Notes: generated by a model from the sequence alone, not told the origin. Positions 17,363 through 29,491 are shown, counted from the stretch's first letter. The stretch: DNA of 64,000 nucleotides from Bacteroidales bacterium KA00251 (GCA_001552775.1 KQ959264.1:24768-88767); one strand, 5' to 3'. A program made the numbers and translations.

Positions 17363-17452
17363 ATGCCTAGCGGAAAGAAAAGAAAGAGACATAAGATGTC
17401 TACGCATAAAAGAAAGAAAAGACTGAGAAAGAATCGTCACAAGAAGAAGTAA
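17363..17452 (+). CDS. 29-residue basic AURKAIP1/COX24-domain protein (ribosome-associated)
   Basis: A short ORF from ATG 17363 to TAA 17450-17452 encodes 29 residues, about two thirds Lys, Arg or His (MPSGKKRKRHKMSTHKRKKR...). It matches the small conserved Bacteroidota protein annotated as AURKAIP1/COX24 domain-containing, related to mitochondrial mS38. From memory, a protein of this kind was seen as an extra subunit (called bL38) in a Bacteroidota ribosome structure. It lies between HU and RNase G genes, fitting a translation role. It is below usual gene-calling length. Confidence 0.85.
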   Translation: MPSGKKRKRHKMSTHKRKKRLRKNRHKKK

Positions 17453-17666
17453 TCTTCTAGATGATATTCTTAGGAACTGACCGCAAAGAGGACGAGAAAT
17501 CGTGGCATGATGGGGAAAAGCTTTTCTCACAACAAGTGAGGTAAGCCTCTCTTTCCTCCAGCCTTTCTCGCCCTTTGCTATAAGTTCTGGTGTAGGACTA
17601 GCCTCCACCCCCTCTCATAGTACTAGAGAGTACTATATCCTCCCATATAAAACCTACGAGAAACCT

Positions 17667-19232
17667 ATGGACAGCAGTATAATTGTTGACGTAACTAAAG
17701 ACGAAAACGTCATCGCTCTGCTGGAAGACAACAAATTAGTTGAGCTACAGCGCGAGCGACGCAACGACCCTTGTGCCTTGTCTGACATATTTTTGGGCAA
17801 AGTCTCAAAGGTTGACCGAGGTCTTAATGCGGCTTTCGTAAATATTGGGACGGACAAAGATGCATTTATCCCTTATAGCGAGTTGGGACCTACACTCGCT
17901 TCTACAACTGCCCTTTTAGAGAAAAGTGGCATAGGCAAAAAAAACAATTTGGAACCCAAGTCTGGACAAGCTAAAGCGATAGATCCTAGGGGAAATATTG
18001 AGGATGTCTTAAAGAAAGGACAGCGTATCCTTGTACAGATAACCAAAGAGAAGATCAACACAAAAGGTGCTACGGGTAGCACAGAGCTCTCCATTGCGGG
18101 GAGAATGATGGTGCTGGTACCTTTTTCCGAAGGCGTTTCTATTTCGCAAAAGATCACTGAAGATTACGAGCGGAATAGGCTTACTTCTTTGGTAGAGTCC
18201 ATAAAACCCAAGGGCTTTAAGGTGGTGATCCGCACTTTTGCATTTGGCAAAACTGTGGCTGCACTCAATAGGGAACTACAGTACTTGGTCAATTGTTGGA
18301 AGGTAGCCTTGGAAAAACTCGCACAAGCTAAAGGTCCTCAGCGAATTCATTGCGAACCAGATCGTGTAATCTGTTTCTTACGAGAATCGCTTGACGACAG
18401 CTACCACAAGATTGTTGTAAACAATCAGCCTCTCTACCATGAAATGTGTGACTATCTCGACTTCATCGGAAAAACAAAAGAGGAGGTACAAGTGGAACTT
18501 CATCAGCAAGATGTACCAATCTTTGACCGATTTGGTATATCAAGGCAGATAAAAACTCTTTTTGGTCGGGCTGTAACCTATAAGAGCGGAGCTTATCTTG
18601 TAATAGACTCAACTGAGGCTATGCATGTAGTAGACGTGAATAGTGGTTCACGTTCTCGTAAGTCTTCTGACCAAGAGGAAACCGCGTTCCAAGTAAACAT
18701 GGCAGCGGCTGAAGAAGTCGCTCGTCAGTTGAGGTTACGCGATATAGGAGGGATAATTGTAATTGACTTTATCGACATGGATGATGCTACTCATCGTAGC
18801 GACCTCTATAAGCGAATGGAGGAGCTAATGGATAGCGATAAGGCAGCACATACCATATTACCCCTGAGCAAATTTTGCTTGATGCAGATAACTCGACAAC
18901 GAGTAAGACCTGCTGTGACAGTAAAGACCGAAGAGGTTTGTCCCTGTTGTAGAGGTACAGGTAAGACAGAATCCTCACTTTTGCTTACGGATGAAATAGA
19001 GCAACAACTTATCACCTATATCTCCGCAACAGGAGAGAAACGTTTTTTCCTACATGTGCATCCCTTTGTGGCTGCTTACCTTATGAAAGGAGTATTAGGA
19101 AGAACGCTCATCTCAAAATGGAACAATAAACATAAGGTGAAGGTAAAAGTGGTAGAAGACCAAATGCTTCCGCTTCTTAAGTATCAGTTTTACGACAGGA
19201 AGCGCAAGCAAATTGATCCTAATCAGGGATAA
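17667..19232 (+). CDS. rng: ribonuclease G (RNase E/G family)
   Basis: Endoribonuclease that cuts single-stranded AU-rich RNA, including 16S rRNA precursor and mRNA. The 521-residue product has an S1 domain (LSDIFLGKVSKVDRGLNAAF... DAFIPYSEL, residues 35-75). The catalytic region carries the two metal-binding Asp motifs VVDVNSGS and IVIDFIDMDD, and the zinc-link motif CPCCRGTG. A charged insert at residues about 85-110 lies inside the S1 region. No long RNase E-type scaffold tail is present, hence RNase G. recR starts on the base after the stop. Confidence 0.95.
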   Translation: MDSSIIVDVTKDENVIALLEDNKLVELQRERRNDPCALSDIFLGKVSKVDRGLNAAFVNIGTDKDAFIPYSELGPTLASTTALLEKSGIGKKNNLEPKSGQAKAIDPRGNIEDVLKKGQRILVQITKEKINTKGATGSTELSIAGRMMVLVPFSEGVSISQKITEDYERNRLTSLVESIKPKGFKVVIRTFAFGKTVAALNRELQYLVNCWKVALEKLAQAKGPQRIHCEPDRVICFLRESLDDSYHKIVVNNQPLYHEMCDYLDFIGKTKEEVQVELHQQDVPIFDRFGISRQIKTLFGRAVTYKSGAYLVIDSTEAMHVVDVNSGSRSRKSSDQEETAFQVNMAAAEEVARQLRLRDIGGIIVIDFIDMDDATHRSDLYKRMEELMDSDKAAHTILPLSKFCLMQITRQRVRPAVTVKTEEVCPCCRGTGKTESSLLLTDEIEQQLITYISATGEKRFFLHVHPFVAAYLMKGVLGRTLISKWNNKHKVKVKVVEDQMLPLLKYQFYDRKRKQIDPNQG

Positions 19233-19850
19233 ATGAATGATAAATATCCGTCGCAACGACTAGAAAAAGCCGTCGACCAAATTTCCTTACTGCCCGGTAT
19301 CGGGCGAAAAACAGCTCTTCGGCTGGCGTTGTATATCCTTCGCCAGCCGGAGAGTTTCGCTTTGGCTCTAGGAGACGCTCTTATACAACTTCGTTTCCAT
19401 GCCTACTATTGCCAAAAGTGCCACAACATTAGCGATAGTCCTCTCTGTGAGATCTGCAAAGACTCCACAAGAGACAGCTCCACTCTACTAGTAGTAGAGG
19501 ACATTAGAGATGTAATGGCCTTTGAAAGGACAGGTAGCTACAAGGGGCTTTACCATGTGTTGGGTGGCGTTATCTCCCCTATAGATGGTGTCAGCCCAAG
19601 TGATTTAGAAATTGATTCACTACTTAAAAGAGTAAAATCCGACTCCATTAAAGAAGTAATCCTAGCCATTAGCCCAACACCCGAAGGCGAAACTACGAGT
19701 TTCTATCTTTATCGGAAACTCAGCAATTTTCCCATCGTACTTACTCAGCTCTCTAGGGGAATAGCTATGGGTGATGAACTGGAATACACCGATGAAATCA
19801 CCCTTGCTCAAGCCCTTAGGGATCGATCTCGGCTTCAGTTCCCTTCGTAG
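19233..19850 (+). CDS. recR: recombination mediator RecR
   Basis: Works with RecO (and RecF) to load RecA on gapped DNA. The 205-residue product has the helix-hairpin-helix LLPGIGRKTALRLALYIL, a four-cysteine zinc finger (CQKCHN...CEICKD), and a Toprim domain (LLVVEDIRDVMAFE, then YHVLGGVISPIDGV). Its ATG abuts the rng stop, so the two are translationally close. A GNAT gene follows after 48 bases. Confidence 0.97.
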   Translation: MNDKYPSQRLEKAVDQISLLPGIGRKTALRLALYILRQPESFALALGDALIQLRFHAYYCQKCHNISDSPLCEICKDSTRDSSTLLVVEDIRDVMAFERTGSYKGLYHVLGGVISPIDGVSPSDLEIDSLLKRVKSDSIKEVILAISPTPEGETTSFYLYRKLSNFPIVLTQLSRGIAMGDELEYTDEITLAQALRDRSRLQFPS

Positions 19851-19898
19851 TATTATACCATAGGGCATGCTATTTTCACCAAGCAAAGCTACCTTTTA

Positions 19899-22530
<2,632 letters not shown>

Positions 22531-22622
22531 TACCTCTTAGCAAGACACATAAAAAAAAAGAACGACAAGTGTGTAATAACAAAAACGAAGATTGTCTGAC
22601 AAAAGGACTACATCTTTCAAAT

Positions 22623-22684
22623 AAAAGTCTCTGAAGATTCAAACAAAAGTCTCGGAAGATTCAAACAAAAGTCTCGGAAGATTC
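22623..22684 (+). repeat. 22-bp tandem repeat made of terminator 5' arms
   Basis: Three copies of AAAAGTCTCGGAAGATTC start at 22623, 22645 and 22667, separated by AAAC. The first copy has one mismatch (CTCT for CTCG). The third copy is the left arm of the terminator hairpin, so any of the three could pair with the single right arm. Confidence 0.9.
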
Positions 22685-22708
22685 AAATGAATCTTCCGAG
22701 ACTTTTTT
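22667..22708 (+). terminator. intrinsic terminator downstream of ligA
   Basis: An 18-bp perfect stem (22667-22684 with 22689-22706), four-base loop AAAT, then a run of T. Two further copies of the left arm lie just upstream. Confidence 0.88.
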
Positions 22709-22750
22709 ATTACTCATATAAGCAATGAATATAGACTGAAAGGAAATTAT

Positions 22751-22758
22751 TATTTTTG
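22751..22758 (+). promoter_or_regulatory. -7 box (TATTTTTG) upstream of murI
   Basis: TATTTTTG fits TAnnTTTG and lies 84 bases before the murI ATG, downstream of the ligA terminator. No clear -33 element is seen. Confidence 0.45.
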
Positions 22759-22841
22759 CGAAAGATTCGGAGTCTCTAGTGAGGGGAATACCCTTATAGA
22801 GGCTCCGTGTTTAAGAGAATGATATTGCTATAACACTTACG

Positions 22842-23675
22842 ATGAACGACTCTAAAACCCCTATAGGTGTATTTGACTCTGGATATGGAGGGCTTACAAT
22901 ACTTGATAAACTTGTCACAGATCTTCCGCAATACGACTTTCTATACCTTGGCGACAATGCACGAAGTCCTTATGGGAGTCGCTCTTCGAATGTTATTCAC
23001 AAGTTTACATTACAAGCGGTAGAATACCTATTCAGCAAAGGGTGTCCTCTCGTGATCCTTGCTTGTAATACTTCCTCGGCTCGAGCCTTACGAGACATTC
23101 AGCAGCACTATCTTCCTACTAGTAGTGACCCTACTCGTAGGGTATTAGGAGTAATACGTCCTACTGTGGAGGTACTTAACAAATTCACTACCACTCAGCA
23201 TATTGGAATTCTTGCGACCGAAGGAACAGTCAACAGCAATAGCTACAAACTAGAAATTGAAAAACTATTTCCCTCTTTTACGGTGGTGCAAGAGGCATGC
23301 CCAATGTGGGTACCTCTTGTAGAAAATGGTGAGGCGGACAGTCCTGGGAGCGACTTTTTTGTGAGAAAGCACCTTGATCGCATCTTGCGCGAAGACGAAG
23401 CAATTGATACGATACTCCTTGCTTGTACACACTACCCTCTTCTTAAAGACAAGATCAAGCGACTTCTTACTCCCTCTATCAACATTATTTCGCAGGGCGA
23501 GATCGTGGCTCACTCTCTTCAAGAGTATCTGGTAAGACATCCCGAAATGGAACAACGCATCAGTCAAGGAGGAACGGTGCGTTACCTCACGACTGAAGAT
23601 TCAAATAAATTTGAAGAGAAGGCCTCTCTCTTTTTAAAGCGGAAAATTGAAGCACAAAGCGTCGCCATCGACTAG
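22842..23675 (+). CDS. murI: glutamate racemase
   Basis: Makes D-glutamate for peptidoglycan. The 277-residue product has the family start IGVFDSGYGGLTIL with its catalytic-site Asp-Ser, the first catalytic Cys in VILACNTSSARAL, and the second in LLACTHYPLLKD. The PYGSRS loop is also present. The start matches the family. Confidence 0.97.
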   Translation: MNDSKTPIGVFDSGYGGLTILDKLVTDLPQYDFLYLGDNARSPYGSRSSNVIHKFTLQAVEYLFSKGCPLVILACNTSSARALRDIQQHYLPTSSDPTRRVLGVIRPTVEVLNKFTTTQHIGILATEGTVNSNSYKLEIEKLFPSFTVVQEACPMWVPLVENGEADSPGSDFFVRKHLDRILREDEAIDTILLACTHYPLLKDKIKRLLTPSINIISQGEIVAHSLQEYLVRHPEMEQRISQGGTVRYLTTEDSNKFEEKASLFLKRKIEAQSVAID

Positions 23676-23708
23676 TTTTAGAGGGCTTCATTTTCTTTTG
23701 TTTTATCG

Positions 23709-23716
23709 TATCTTTG
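23709..23716 (+). promoter_or_regulatory. -7 box (TATCTTTG) upstream of the META lipoprotein
   Basis: TATCTTTG fits TAnnTTTG and lies 35 bases before the start codon. Confidence 0.5.
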
Positions 23717-23750
23717 TAATAGAGGGTGTAATAAGCCCCTCCCCATTACT

Positions 23751-24215
23751 ATGAGCAAAAAAATGACAATTCGTGCTTTAGCACTACTTACCGCACTTGT
23801 ATCTATCTTTTTCTTCGCCTATGGTTGCGGAGCAAGAAAAAAAAGTATGTTTAAAGAACAACTCAAAGGCGACTGGCAAGTCGTGCAGTTAGGAGACCTC
23901 CCTCTTCAGGTAACTCCAGGACATATGACTTTCTCTTTTGACTTTGAAAAGGGTATGGCAGGAGGTATGGGCTTTTGCAATAGCTATGGTACAAACTTTA
24001 CTGTGTCAGATCAAGGTGATTGTAGCTTTGAAGCTGTGTTTAGCACACGTGTTGGTTGCGATGGCAACCGCGAAGAAGCCCAGCTAGGTATAAACATTGA
24101 AAAGACAAAAAAACTTGTTATCAAAGATGATAAGCTCCTATTTTTTGACAATAGCGAAGCTAAAGGCAAGCCTATCATTATAATGATGCATACGGTTGCA
24201 AAGACTAAGCAATAA
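23751..24215 (+). CDS. META-domain lipoprotein
   Basis: The 154-residue product has an SPII-type signal ending FFFAYGC, with the lipid Cys at about residue 26, followed by one META (HslJ-like) domain. Domain landmarks are LKGDWQVVQLGDLPL at the start, GGMGFCNSYGTNF (usually GCNxxxG) in the middle, and a late strand LLFFDNSEAK. The role of META proteins is unsettled; E. coli HslJ affects novobiocin tolerance. It has its own promoter box, and the DPP IV gene follows 66 bases later. Confidence 0.85.
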   Translation: MSKKMTIRALALLTALVSIFFFAYGCGARKKSMFKEQLKGDWQVVQLGDLPLQVTPGHMTFSFDFEKGMAGGMGFCNSYGTNFTVSDQGDCSFEAVFSTRVGCDGNREEAQLGINIEKTKKLVIKDDKLLFFDNSEAKGKPIIIMMHTVAKTKQ

Positions 24216-24281
24216 AAACTTTTGAATTTTCTGCAGGAATAGAAATAACCCCCACCTGTCAAATTATTCCATTGCTCGTCC

Positions 24282-26468
24282 ATGAACGTTCGACTTTTCT
24301 ACAGACCTTTATCAATCATAATCTTAGGATTATTTACCTTCTCTTTCCTTCAAGCTCAAAAGGGCAATCTTTCTCTTACTCTTGAGGAAATTGTGCAAGG
24401 TGGCTTCTATCAACGCTCCGCAGGTACAAACTTTAAGCCGGCAGAAGATGGTGCTTGCTATACCACCCTCTCTAAAGACCGTAAACAGATTGTAGAGTAT
24501 CGCTTTGACAGTGGAAAGAAAGTAAGAACACTTCTTGACCTCACAACTCTTGGTTCTTCAGAAGTAGAAAAAATAGAAGATTACCTTATCGCTCCTGGAG
24601 GAAATGATATTTTGATCTTCACCGAGATAGAGCCAATCTATCGACGATCTTGGCGAGCTTATGCTTATCGCTACGATATTAGAAGGAAGCACCTTTCTCC
24701 ACTTAGTCCAATACGAGAAAAGGTAATGATACCCACATTTAGTCCAGATGGAAGAATGGTCGCATTTGTACGCGACAACAACATCTTTATTGCCAAATTT
24801 GACTATGATAGTGAGGTAGCAGTAACGACTGACGGAGAATTTAACAAAATCATAAATGGAGCCACGGACTGGGTATACGAAGAGGAACTTCGCACCACAA
24901 AGCTACTATCGTGGAGCCCTGACGCCAAGTACCTTGCCTATGCTCGCTTTGATGAATCTGCTATTCCCGAGTACGGCTTTCAACTCTATTCAGAAAGGAA
25001 CGACATCCCGTTTTCTTACATGTATAAATATCCCTTTGCAGGGGAATCCAACTCCAAGGTGTCAATTCACCTCTACAATGTAGAAAACAAAATAAGCAAA
25101 GCGGTAAAGTTACCAGTAGATACTGAGACATACTACCCTCGATTAGAGTTTACACCACAAGGATCCCTTGCTGTCTTCACCCTCAATCGTCACCAAAATG
25201 ACTTTAAACTTTTCTCTGTTAATCCAGGATCTCTTGTCCCTAAGTTGCAACTAACTGACACTGACAAGGCCTATGTAGCTGAAGAGTGGGTCAACAGCCT
25301 CGTGTTTGAGGAACGTGGGTGCGTGATGGTAAGCGAGAGAAATGGCTACGCACAGATCTTTCGTTTCAATGCACAAGGCATAGCTACAAAGTGCCTCACG
25401 CCTGGGAAATATGATGTAACAACGCTCTATGGAGTAGACAAAAAGGGAAATGTATACTATCAAGCAGCAGACAAATCTCCGATAGCTAGAAGGGTTCTCA
25501 AGGTTTCCCCTGAGGGCAAAATTACAATATTGGCTGGAGAACGAGGAGTAAATAACGCACTCTTTAGTAGTGACTTCTCATACTGTCTCAATGCTCGCTC
25601 TAATCGTGAAATGCCTCTACGGTATACAGTTATAAAGACGGATCAAAACAAAGAGGTGCGCCTTCTAGAAGACAATGTTGCACTCAAAAAGAAATTGCAG
25701 AGTTACCGCTTCTCTCCAGCTGTATTTACCACTATTCACACAGACAATGGTTTGGAGCTTAATGCTTACCTTATCAAACCCTCCTCCTTTGACCCTACAA
25801 AAAAATACCCTGTGCTGATGGTGCAATATAGTGGTCCAAACTCACAATTGGCACTGGACTCATACTCCATTGATTGGACTCAATATCTTGCCGAACAAGG
25901 CTATATCATCGCCTGTGTAGATGGAAGAGGTACAGGTGCAAGAGGAAGTGAATGGAGAAAGAGTACCTATCTAAAACTTGGTATATACGAGTCTGACGAC
26001 CAAATAGCAGCAGCAAAATCGATCGCTAAGCTTCCCTACGTAGATAGTCAACGAATCGCCATATGGGGATGGAGCTTTGGCGGATACAATACGCTACTCT
26101 GTCTCTGTCGTAGCAAAGATGTATTCAAAGCCGGTATCGCTATCGCACCTGTCACCGACTGGAGCTTTTACGACACAATTTATACAGAACGTTTCTTGCG
26201 AACACCACAAGAAAATCCTTCTGGATATAGAGATGGTGCTCCCCTGTCTATGGCTCGCAATCTTAGCGGGAAACTATTGATTATGCACGGCACAGCCGAT
26301 GATAATGTACACCTTCGCAACACCATGACCTTTGTGGAAGAACTGATTCAAGCAGATATACCCTTTGAAATGGCAATCTATCCCAATAAGAATCATAGCA
26401 TCTACGGTGGAAATACTCGGTTGCACTTCTACAAACGACAAATAGACTTTCTGAAAAGGAGTCTATAA
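24282..26468 (+). CDS. dipeptidyl peptidase IV (S9B)
   Basis: Exported serine peptidase that removes X-Pro or X-Ala dipeptides, important for peptide-fermenting Bacteroidales. A signal peptide ends FLQAQ. An N-terminal beta-propeller includes the substrate-binding Glu pair in DWVYEEELRT, followed by an alpha/beta-hydrolase domain. Catalytic residues are Ser598 (GWSFGGY), Asp673 (GTADDNVH) and His705 (NKNHSIYGG). These are offset by exactly five from the P. gingivalis DPP4 numbering I remember (593/668/700). Length is 728. lipA follows 17 bases later. Confidence 0.95.
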   Translation: MNVRLFYRPLSIIILGLFTFSFLQAQKGNLSLTLEEIVQGGFYQRSAGTNFKPAEDGACYTTLSKDRKQIVEYRFDSGKKVRTLLDLTTLGSSEVEKIEDYLIAPGGNDILIFTEIEPIYRRSWRAYAYRYDIRRKHLSPLSPIREKVMIPTFSPDGRMVAFVRDNNIFIAKFDYDSEVAVTTDGEFNKIINGATDWVYEEELRTTKLLSWSPDAKYLAYARFDESAIPEYGFQLYSERNDIPFSYMYKYPFAGESNSKVSIHLYNVENKISKAVKLPVDTETYYPRLEFTPQGSLAVFTLNRHQNDFKLFSVNPGSLVPKLQLTDTDKAYVAEEWVNSLVFEERGCVMVSERNGYAQIFRFNAQGIATKCLTPGKYDVTTLYGVDKKGNVYYQAADKSPIARRVLKVSPEGKITILAGERGVNNALFSSDFSYCLNARSNREMPLRYTVIKTDQNKEVRLLEDNVALKKKLQSYRFSPAVFTTIHTDNGLELNAYLIKPSSFDPTKKYPVLMVQYSGPNSQLALDSYSIDWTQYLAEQGYIIACVDGRGTGARGSEWRKSTYLKLGIYESDDQIAAAKSIAKLPYVDSQRIAIWGWSFGGYNTLLCLCRSKDVFKAGIAIAPVTDWSFYDTIYTERFLRTPQENPSGYRDGAPLSMARNLSGKLLIMHGTADDNVHLRNTMTFVEELIQADIPFEMAIYPNKNHSIYGGNTRLHFYKRQIDFLKRSL

Positions 26469-26485
26469 CCCTATCTGCTAGTAGA

Positions 26486-27445
26486 ATGCCTCTGCAAGAT
26501 CCTTTATCGCCCGCCAAGCATCTCCGCAAGCCCGATTGGCTCAAGACAAAAATAGGTGCAAACTCGTTTACCTATGGACACACACGTGATGTGATCAGAG
26601 AGCATAGTCTCCATACAATATGTGCGAGTGGTAGATGCCCCAATCAAGGAGAGTGCTGGAGCAGAGGCACAGCTTCCTTCATGATAGGAGGAGAGATTTG
26701 CACAAGAGCTTGTCGCTTTTGCAATACCCACTCTGGCAAGCCCCTCCCTCTTGATCCACAAGAACCAGAAAATATTGCAAAAAGTATCTTAGCCATGGGG
26801 CTAAAGCATGCTGTAATAACGAGTGTTGATCGAGACGACCTCTGTGATGGGGGAAGCCATCATTGGGCAAGTACACTTCGAGCAATCCATAAGCTCTCTC
26901 CATCAACGACATGCGAAGCTCTTATCCCAGATTTTCGAGGAGACAAGAAAGCTCTAGATTGCATTATAGAGGCTAGAGCGGATATTATTTCCCATAATAT
27001 GGAAACTGTACGTCGTCTTACTCCTTCCGTGCGAAATGTAGCCACGTATGAAGGCAGTCTTGATGTACTTCGCTATATCGCCTCAAAAGGGGTCGTAACC
27101 AAAACAGGTCTTATGGTAGGATTAGGTGAAACTTTTGAAGAAGTTGTAGAGCTACTAGAGGATGTGGTAGCTACTGGCACCAGTATCATTACAATCGGAC
27201 AGTATCTTCGTCCTACTCGTGCCCATCTTCCCGTTGAAGCTTACATTACGCCTACTCAGTTTGCTCAGTATAAAGAAATTGCCTTAGAAAAAGGATTTCA
27301 ATACGTGGAAAGTGGTCCTTTAGTACGCTCTTCCTATCATGCCGAAGAACACTTAAGTGGCTATAGGACTCTCTCTCAAAAGGAAGTCTCCTATTCAAAA
27401 AACAGCATACGCATGAGCGAACTAGGTAAGTTGACAAACGAATAA
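26486..27445 (+). CDS. lipA: lipoyl synthase
   Basis: Radical-SAM enzyme inserting two sulfurs into octanoylated lipoyl domains. The 319-residue product has both clusters: the auxiliary CASGRCPNQGEC (Cx4Cx5C) and the radical-SAM CTRACRFC (Cx3Cx2C). The C-terminal RSSYHAEE carries the Ser ligand of the auxiliary cluster. It is followed after two bases by coaX, so the genes are coupled. Confidence 0.97.
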   Translation: MPLQDPLSPAKHLRKPDWLKTKIGANSFTYGHTRDVIREHSLHTICASGRCPNQGECWSRGTASFMIGGEICTRACRFCNTHSGKPLPLDPQEPENIAKSILAMGLKHAVITSVDRDDLCDGGSHHWASTLRAIHKLSPSTTCEALIPDFRGDKKALDCIIEARADIISHNMETVRRLTPSVRNVATYEGSLDVLRYIASKGVVTKTGLMVGLGETFEEVVELLEDVVATGTSIITIGQYLRPTRAHLPVEAYITPTQFAQYKEIALEKGFQYVESGPLVRSSYHAEEHLSGYRTLSQKEVSYSKNSIRMSELGKLTNE

Positions 27446-27447
27446 GC

Positions 27448-28200
27448 ATGAAAAAGGAATCCATCAACTTACTTATTGATAGAGGAAATTCTTTTTGCAA
27501 AGTAGCTACAGCAAAGAATGGAGTCATCTCTCCTATTGCGATCTACCCACACCTTACACAAGAGGTACTAGAGTGCTACTTTCGCAACAAGGATAGGTCT
27601 GTCTCTGCAATATACAGCCAAGTAGGAGAAAGCTCTGAGCACTCCATTCATTTTCTTGAAAAGCATACCTCCACTTTTGTAAGGCTCAATAGCCAAACGC
27701 CTGTACCTCTCACAGACATACTCTATGATCGAGAAAAACTAGGAAGTGATCGTCTTGCTCTCGTAGTGGGGGCATCGTACCTTTACCCCCAAAAAGCCAT
27801 GCTCATCATTGACATTGGCACAGCTATTACCTATGATCTTATCAATGCAGATGCCGTTCTTTACGGGGGTGATATCACAGCGGGTCCTCGTACCCGTAGT
27901 AAAAGCCTCTGCGAAGGTACAGCCCAATTACCCGATGTTGATTTTATGACAGCTTCAGTAGAAGATTCCTTCTCTACTTATACCGAGCAGGCTATAGCGA
28001 ATGGTATCACTCGGGGTATTATTGCCGAAGTTGAGTCGTACATAATACGATCCCAGCAACTTTTCCCAGGGTGTGAAACGATAATTACAGGGGGCTATGG
28101 TCCCTACTTTGCCAATAGAATAAAATATAAGACCTTTGCAGTACCAAACCTTTTGATGGTAGGTCTTAATAGAATACTGGAATATAATGAGTCCCACTAA
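27448..28200 (+). CDS. coaX: type III pantothenate kinase
   Basis: First step of coenzyme A synthesis; type III enzymes use high ATP and are not feedback-inhibited by CoA. The 250-residue product has the phosphate loop LLIDRGNSFCKVA, the GSDRLALVVGA motif and the catalytic-Asp segment IIDIGTAITYDLI. The loop normally written GGxIxPGxxxR reads GGDITAGPRTRS here, with Ala in place of Pro, a mild deviation. The last 14 bases overlap the next gene. Confidence 0.93.
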   Translation: MKKESINLLIDRGNSFCKVATAKNGVISPIAIYPHLTQEVLECYFRNKDRSVSAIYSQVGESSEHSIHFLEKHTSTFVRLNSQTPVPLTDILYDREKLGSDRLALVVGASYLYPQKAMLIIDIGTAITYDLINADAVLYGGDITAGPRTRSKSLCEGTAQLPDVDFMTASVEDSFSTYTEQAIANGITRGIIAEVESYIIRSQQLFPGCETIITGGYGPYFANRIKYKTFAVPNLLMVGLNRILEYNESH

Positions 28201-29491
28201 GCACCATAGACTACTAGTAGCTTTTTTATTTGCACTAGCATTTTCATTCTCTGCTACGATATGTGCAACGGCACAAAACAACAGCACAGAATCACCATAT
28301 ACGCGCTTCGGCTACGGCTCCCTTTCAAGCTATAGCTCCACTCGCCAACGTGCTCTAGGAGGAGTATCCATTGCCACACGTCTATCGGATCACATCAATC
28401 CTGGAAACCCAGCATCCTATGCTGCAGTAGATTCTCAGACGTTTATTTTTGATCTAGGGGCCACCATAGGGTTTAGCCACCTTACAGAGGGAGTTGCTCA
28501 CGACACGCGTATACTAGGCAACCTTGAATATGCCACCGTTCTTTTTCCCATTACACACTGGATGGCACTCAGTGCAGGGATCCTGCCATACTCTTCAGTA
28601 GGCTATCGCTTTGGGAATACGGGCACATTACCCCAAATCAACAATCTCCAATATACAGAAAAGTATAATGGAGTCGGCAACATCAATGATATTTTCTTGG
28701 GAATTGGAGTGATGCCCCTTAGAGGGCTTTCTATTGGAGCCAATGTATCCTACCGTTTTGGGTCCTTGCTGCATCAAAGAAGCATTGAATACCAATCTTC
28801 GAGTGCTTTCAATCCTTTTTTCTACGAAAGGTTAATCTTAAAAGGAGTCGGAGTAAAAGCTGGTCTCCAATATGGATTTGCCCTAAATCCAGAGAAAGAA
28901 ATCCTCGTCGGAGTCACCTACAGCCCTTCTCTAGCTTTCCTTTCAAGACTAGAAAGAAGAGAGCTTACCAAGACAGGCAATCAGATTTCTGGAGTTATCC
29001 GCAATGATACGATTACGAGCAAAAGCGACTATAAAAGTCCTCATGAGATAGGTGTAGGAGTAAGCTATTGCCACAAAAATAAACTATTTGTGGAAGCTGA
29101 CGTCCAATATAATATATGGCAAAATGCGCTCCTTGACAATCCCCTATACACTCCACAAAACCAACTTAGCTTTGCCATCGGCACAAGTTTTATCCCCAAT
29201 GCTGCGGATAGATCCTTAGGCAATCGGATAGAGTATCGTTTGGGTATTAGAGGCGCCAATTCCTATCTAGCTCTTCCTAGTCCTACCAGCAAAAAAGTTG
29301 GGTATCTCGAAGGCGGTCTATCTTTTGGGATAGGAATACCCCTTGTAGACAGACGTTCTACCATAGACCTCACGATAGACTACAAACACTTGATGCCTCG
29401 CACTAAGGGTATGATTAGCGAAAACTATCTTATGCTTACAGTAGGGCTTCGCTTCAACGAAGGATGGTTTAAACCACTTAAAATTGACTAA
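28187..29491 (+). CDS. outer membrane beta-barrel protein
   Basis: The 434-residue product has a signal peptide (ending TICATAQ) and reads as a barrel of alternating strands. Near the N terminus is SPYTRFGYGSLSS, then QRALGGVSIATR and INPGNPASYAAVDSQTF, a pattern shared by FadL/PorV-like barrels of Bacteroidota. The function is unknown; a hydrophobic-ligand or lipid role would be a guess. It overlaps coaX and is followed by TPR, lptC, CNNM/CBS and PpiD genes, an order I recall from other Bacteroidales. Confidence 0.82.
   Translation: MSPTKHHRLLVAFLFALAFSFSATICATAQNNSTESPYTRFGYGSLSSYSSTRQRALGGVSIATRLSDHINPGNPASYAAVDSQTFIFDLGATIGFSHLTEGVAHDTRILGNLEYATVLFPITHWMALSAGILPYSSVGYRFGNTGTLPQINNLQYTEKYNGVGNINDIFLGIGVMPLRGLSIGANVSYRFGSLLHQRSIEYQSSSAFNPFFYERLILKGVGVKAGLQYGFALNPEKEILVGVTYSPSLAFLSRLERRELTKTGNQISGVIRNDTITSKSDYKSPHEIGVGVSYCHKNKLFVEADVQYNIWQNALLDNPLYTPQNQLSFAIGTSFIPNAADRSLGNRIEYRLGIRGANSYLALPSPTSKKVGYLEGGLSFGIGIPLVDRRSTIDLTIDYKHLMPRTKGMISENYLMLTVGLRFNEGWFKPLKID

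Larger units (their letters stand above)
22531..22841. other. ligA-murI intergenic region
   Basis: Contains the triplicated terminator block at 22623-22708 and the murI -7 box at 22751. The rest is A-rich with no coding signal seen. Confidence 0.5.

Noticed and set aside
22623..22684. Possible CRISPR array (three 22-bp repeats)
   Set aside because: Spacers are four bases, the repeats form the arm of a terminator, and no cas genes are near.
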